The translations under genes were made by a program, and so were the position numbers. From CAWDPQ01 sp049642465 (GTDB taxonomy: Bacteria > Acidobacteriota > Vicinamibacteria > Vicinamibacterales > 2-12-FULL-66-21), in contig JBAROV010000062.1 of assembly GCA_049642465.1 (NCBI GenBank), positions 1-36,490 of the forward strand: 36,490 bases of DNA. The letters are read 5' to 3'. The notes beneath the pieces are model-generated. The model saw only the letters and a list, made by a program, of their open reading frames with translations, had not been told where the DNA came from and searched no databases. Of this stretch, positions 32,969 through 36,490 are shown piece by piece. Every line of letters begins with the position of its first letter. The stretch's first letter is position 1.

Positions 32969-35404
32969 TTAATCGTGGCGCAGCGCATCCACGGGCGCGA
33001 CGCGCGATGCACGGCGGGCGGGCAGATAAATGGCGAGAATAGCGACCGAGATGAGGAGAGCCCCGGCCGACACGAACGTCAGGGGATCTGACGGGCTGAT
33101 GTCGTACAGAAAGCTTCGTGCGAGCCGGCCGCCCCAGAGGGCGAGGAGCAGGCCCGCCGCAATTCCTGCGACGATCGGTCCGAGGCCTTGCCGAAGGATG
33201 AGACGACCGATGTCGCTGCGCCGAGCGCCCAGTGCGATGCGGATCCCAATCTCGCGCGTCCGCGACGTCGTTACATAGCTCGCGACGCCGTAGATCCCAA
33301 TAGCAGCCAGGCTGACCGCGAGCAGGCTGCAGACCATAAAGAGGATGACACCCATCCGCTGCGGCATGAGGAGCTCGCGCACGTGGTAGGCAAATGGTTC
33401 CACATCGTAAACCGCCACCTCGGGGTCGATTGAACGCAACTGATCGCGGATCACCGGCAACAAAGTCGTTGCATCACCGGTGGTTCGCACGAACAAGTGA
33501 GCCGCGTCCGTGGAAATTGCGTTCTTGCCTGTCAACCACTGGTTGAATGCCAGATAGACGTAGGGCAGGGGCCGTTCCCGCAATTGGCGAACCGTCGTGG
33601 TCTCGACGACGCCGACGATAGTGATCCACTCATCGAAGATCTTCAGGCGTCTCCCGAGCGGATCCCCGCCAGTAAAGTAGCCGTCTACCAGCGTCTGATT
33701 CACGATCGCGACTCGCGGTGTGCCGGGCCGATCTAGTTCCGCGAAATCTCTGCCGTTGAGAATCCGGGTGCCTGCCGCGTTAAAGTAATCCGGGCCCGCA
33801 TACGACCAACTGACGTTGACTTCCTCGCCTGGCCGCTTCTGATATCCCTCGATTTCGATCTCGCCCATTGCGAGACCGTTCGTCGGAATGAGCCACGACC
33901 AGGCGGCGGCGCTGACGTCAGGGAGTTGTTTGACTCGCTCGAGAGCTGCGTTGTAGAACGTCTTCGCCCTCACTTCATCGAACCGTGCTAATCCAAGATT
34001 GACTGAAGCAGTCGCCACGCCGCGTGCGTCGAAACCAAGCGGAACGTCCAAGGCGTGCGTCAGACTTCGCAGGAACAACCCGGTCCCGGCGAGCAGCACG
34101 AGGCTGAGCGCGACCTGCGCTCCGATGAGTGAGCTCCGTAGGGCGTTACGAGCGCCGGCCGTCCTCGGGTCGTTGCGCAATGCGCCGAGCACATCACCGC
34201 CAGCAGCGCGCCAGGCCGGGACGACACCAAACAGGCAACCACTGATGATTGAGACGACTGCGGTTGCACCGAATGTCGTCTGATTCATCTCGAGACCCAG
34301 AGTCTCGATGTCCATCCCGCCCGGAAGTTGAAAGCGGCCCAGCACGCGAAGGCCGAAATAGGCTACTGCCAGGCCCGCTGCGCCACCGAGAGCTGAGAGC
34401 ATCAGACTCTCGAGCAGCATCTGACGCGTCACGCGTGCCCGGCTCGCACCGAGCGCAAGCCGTACGCCGACCTCGCGACGCCGGGCGACCGCCTTCGCCA
34501 GCAGAAGATTCGCGAGGTTGGCGCAACCGATGAGGAGCGTCAGCGCCACGGCGCCGACGAGGAGCCAGACGAACTGCCGGACAGAAACGGCGTTCGCCCC
34601 CCCGAGCGCACGGGTTGCGAGCGGCGTCAATTCCATTCGCTCTGTCCGCGCTCCAGCCCTTGGCGGGTGGAGTTGTGTGTAAAGCGCGTCGATCGCGCTC
34701 GCGGCCTGCTGCGAGCTGACACCTGGTCTAAGCCGGCCGATGGTCGTCAACCACACGAATCCACGCTCGCCAAGCATGTCCACACGAGAGAAGAAACCGG
34801 TTCCCGTTCGGATCTGGGGCGCGGCGGTGATCGGTAAATAGAGCGATGGCCTTGACGCCAGGCTCGTGCCTCGGAAATCTGGTGGCGCCACGCCGACGAT
34901 GGTCGCGGACCGGCCGTTGATGCGAACCGCGTGACCGATGACGTCTTCTCGAGAGCCGAAGCGCGTCGCCCAGAAATCGTTCGCCAGAACCACCACAATT
35001 GGGCCATTCGGTACGTCGTCCGACGGTAACAATGTCCGGCCTCGCAAGGCGGAGACACCGAGGACACCGAATGCATTTCCGGACACGAACGTTGCCGATG
35101 CCAGCTCCGCGGCTCCGTCGGCCGTGAGCGTAACCCGCTGCGCCCCGGTTGTCGCCAGGACGCCTGCAAACAGGTCTGTTCGCCCGGCATATTCCACGTA
35201 ATCCGGGTAGGAGGTGGACCACGCGAACGTGAGGAGCTGTTCGGGGTGAACGATGCCCTTGAGCGGGCGGAGCAGCGTCGCGTCCGCGAGAGTGAAGACG
35301 GCCGTGTTTGCCCCGATGCCCAACGCGAGCGTCAGCGTCGCCGCGAGCGTGAATCCGGGGTTACTGAACAGCAGACGAGCGGCATACCGAGCATCCTTGA
35401 TCAT
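32969..35404 (-). CDS. ADOP-family ABC transporter permease (copy D)
   Basis: This 811-aa permease has the ADOP layout. TM1 includes LALGIGANTAVFTLAD, the first FtsX core ANLANLLLAKAVARRREVG, the second GIYGVASYVTTSRTREIG. The C-terminal motif is RASRVAPVDALRHD, ending in His-Asp where the other three copies end in Ala-Glu or Thr-Glu. Copy D also has a shorter stretch between TM1 and the first periplasmic domain. ATG 35404 has GAGGT five bases upstream. It lies 74 bp downstream of lemA and 88 bp upstream of the sortilin-like gene on the same strand, with a hairpin in the latter gap. No ATPase gene is nearby. Confidence 0.92.
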   Translation of the reverse strand: MIKDARYAARLLFSNPGFTLAATLTLALGIGANTAVFTLADATLLRPLKGIVHPEQLLTFAWSTSYPDYVEYAGRTDLFAGVLATTGAQRVTLTADGAAELASATFVSGNAFGVLGVSALRGRTLLPSDDVPNGPIVVVLANDFWATRFGSREDVIGHAVRINGRSATIVGVAPPDFRGTSLASRPSLYLPITAAPQIRTGTGFFSRVDMLGERGFVWLTTIGRLRPGVSSQQAASAIDALYTQLHPPRAGARTERMELTPLATRALGGANAVSVRQFVWLLVGAVALTLLIGCANLANLLLAKAVARRREVGVRLALGASRARVTRQMLLESLMLSALGGAAGLAVAYFGLRVLGRFQLPGGMDIETLGLEMNQTTFGATAVVSIISGCLFGVVPAWRAAGGDVLGALRNDPRTAGARNALRSSLIGAQVALSLVLLAGTGLFLRSLTHALDVPLGFDARGVATASVNLGLARFDEVRAKTFYNAALERVKQLPDVSAAAWSWLIPTNGLAMGEIEIEGYQKRPGEEVNVSWSYAGPDYFNAAGTRILNGRDFAELDRPGTPRVAIVNQTLVDGYFTGGDPLGRRLKIFDEWITIVGVVETTTVRQLRERPLPYVYLAFNQWLTGKNAISTDAAHLFVRTTGDATTLLPVIRDQLRSIDPEVAVYDVEPFAYHVRELLMPQRMGVILFMVCSLLAVSLAAIGIYGVASYVTTSRTREIGIRIALGARRSDIGRLILRQGLGPIVAGIAAGLLLALWGGRLARSFLYDISPSDPLTFVSAGALLISVAILAIYLPARRASRVAPVDALRHD

Positions 35405-35478
35405 GAGTTACCTCATCGGACGTGCCACGGGTAAGACGTGGGACTCGGTGGGGACGTTGATTCGTTGCCGATGCGTGA

Positions 35479-36060
35479 TTACCGCTTGAAATCCACCTTC
35501 GGCGCCTGCTGCGCGGTGGGTGGCGCTTCGAAGTACGGGTACTCCTTGAAGCCGAACACCTTCGCGGTCACGTTCGCCGGGAACCGACGACGGAGCGTGT
35601 TGTACTCCTGAAGCCGCTCGTTGTATCGCATGCGCTCGGTGGCCAACCGGTTTTCCGTGCCCGCGAGTTCGTCCATCAACCGCATGAACGTCGCGTCCGA
35701 TTTCAGCTGCGGATAGTTCTCGACGATGACGAGCAGCCGCGCCAACGCGGACGACTGTTCGTTTGCCGCTTTGATGGTCTGTTCAGGCGTCTGGGCCCCG
35801 GCCAGTTTCTCGCGCGATGCGGCGATTGCGCCGAACACGTCTTTCTCCTGCTGCGCAAATCCCTTCGTCGTCTCGACGAGGTTCGGGATCAGATCGTTGC
35901 GCCGCTGGAGCTGGTTCTGCACCTGCGCCCACTGCGTCTTGATCGCTTCTTCCGAGGCCGTGAAGCGGTTATAAGAACACCCGGACACCGAAAGGGCCAA
36001 ACCCAAGATCGCAAGGTTCAGCAACGCGCGATTTCCGACCGTTCGCGTAATAGTCAACAT
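35479..36060 (-). CDS. lemA: LemA-family lipoprotein
   Basis: This 193-aa protein has a lipoprotein signal (hydrophobic residues about 12-25, lipobox VSGC with Cys28) and then the LemA domain: QVQNQLQRRNDLIPNLVETT, followed by long helices to a C-terminal FGFKEYPYFEAP. The LemA function is poorly defined; members are membrane-anchored helical bundles, often beside a TPM/YgcG gene, which is not seen here. I chose ATG 36060, with AAGAG upstream. ATG 36078 would add six residues. The frame stays open to 36414 only because it crosses a GC-rich tandem repeat whose translation is repetitive and rich in Arg, Gly and Pro. Confidence 0.9.
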   Translation of the reverse strand: MLTITRTVGNRALLNLAILGLALSVSGCSYNRFTASEEAIKTQWAQVQNQLQRRNDLIPNLVETTKGFAQQEKDVFGAIAASREKLAGAQTPEQTIKAANEQSSALARLLVIVENYPQLKSDATFMRLMDELAGTENRLATERMRYNERLQEYNTLRRRFPANVTAKVFGFKEYPYFEAPPTAQQAPKVDFKR

Positions 36061-36075
36061 CGTGTTCTCTTTTCT

Positions 36076-36490
36076 CATTGCTCGCGGGGCCCCACCCCCG
36101 CTCGCTCTCGCTCGGCGGCCCGCCTGCGGCGGGCTACCCTTCGGCGCCTCGCTCGGGCCGCAGGCGCTTCTCAATGCTCGCGGGGCCCCGCCCCCGCTCG
36201 CTCTCGCTCGGCGGCCCGCCTGCGGCGGGCTACCCTCCAACCTTCGCGCTGCGTTCTCTGCGAAGGTTGCCCACCGTAGCCTTGGCGAAGGCGGGCGGCG
36301 CTCCGGCTGGCAAGCCGGCGCCTCGCTCGGGCCGCAGGCGCTTCTCAATGCTCGCGGGGCCCCACCCCCGCTCGCTCTCGCTCGGCGGCCCGCCTGCGGC
36401 GGGCTACCCTCCAACCTTCGCGCTGCGTTCTCTGCGAAGGTTGCCCACCGTAGCCTTGGCGAAGGCGGGCGGCGCTCCGGCTGGCAAGCC
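36076..36490. repeat. GC-rich tandem repeat, 174-bp unit, upstream of lemA
   Basis: Three copies of a unit starting CTCGCGGGGCCCC begin at 36081, 36177 and 36351. Copies 2 and 3 are 174 bp apart and match over all 140 bp visible to the window end except one base (36190 versus 36364). Copy 1 is 96 bp long because 78 bp corresponding to 36237-36314 are missing. Each unit holds hairpins, such as GCCCGCC-TGC-GGCGGGC, and the full units AACCTTCGC pairing with GCGAAGGTT. The repeat continues past the window. It is noncoding in my view and lies where the lemA promoter should be. Confidence 0.85.

Noticed and set aside
36060..36414. N-terminal extension of lemA by 118 residues
   Set aside because: The extension is a translation of the GC-rich tandem repeat and would place the lipoprotein signal in the middle of the protein.
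1..36490. tRNA, rRNA, phage or integron elements
   Set aside because: I looked for cloverleaf-like segments, rRNA stretches, integrase motifs and transposase genes and found none that I could support.

Overview
The window is GC-rich, densely packed bacterial chromosome, most likely from an Acidobacteriota member of the Vicinamibacteria type. The main reason is four full-length ADOP-type permeases (acidobacterial duplicated orphan permeases, about 785-811 aa, two MacB-like periplasmic domains and two FtsX cores each). Two giant secreted sortilin/BNR-type beta-propellers and an Oar-like TonB-dependent receptor fit the same group. The taxonomy is inferred from gene families, not from a marker gene. 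I see no rRNA, tRNA, CRISPR array or intact transposon.

Layout, left to right. (1) 66-3338, minus strand: an ADOP permease followed by a stand-alone MacB/LolD-type ATPase that ends in a perfect 24-bp hairpin. (2) 3540-5607: a small secreted protein of unknown function and a convergent exported M24B Xaa-Pro aminopeptidase, with a heptamer repeat and hairpin between them. (3) 5715-8619, plus strand: a four-gene overlapping operon of two LiaF/DUF5668-like membrane proteins, a LytS-type histidine kinase and a LytTR response regulator, probably an envelope-sensing system. (4) 8704-15957, plus strand: a seven-gene tripartite efflux operon (TetR, HlyD, ABC ATPase, TolC, second ABC ATPase, two ABC-2 permeases). 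It resembles E. coli cecR-ybhGFSR, but the two ATPase halves are separate genes with a TolC gene between them. (5) 15972-22431: a sortilin-like beta-propeller on the minus strand, divergent from an Oar-like TonB-dependent receptor, with a 17-bp palindrome in the shared upstream region. (6) 22535-27338, minus strand: two tandem ADOP permeases. (7) 27339-27600: a cluster of GGGGACAGTCCCC-type palindromes (REP/REPIN-like). (8) 27601-28326: a DUF72 protein whose 3' end overlaps the convergent YheT-type hydrolase. (9) 28289-36060, minus strand: lemA lipoprotein, ADOP, RGG-rich sortilin-like protein, DinB-like protein and YheT hydrolase, the last three translationally coupled. (10) 36076-36490: a long GC-rich tandem repeat upstream of lemA, cut by the window end.

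How the genes fit together: the LiaF-LytS-LytTR operon probably senses envelope state and lies directly upstream of the efflux operon. A promoter and a TetR-type operator appear to sit in the short junction, partly built from a 17-bp tandem duplication. The two efflux ATPases carry complementary degenerate motifs, which suggests an asymmetric heterodimer. Three loci at gene 3' ends carry unrelated repeats that share a 7-bp period. The individual proteins belong to known families. The least explained material is the repeat structures, the RGG-rich insertions of the second sortilin-like protein, and the coupling of LiaF-like proteins to a LytTR system.
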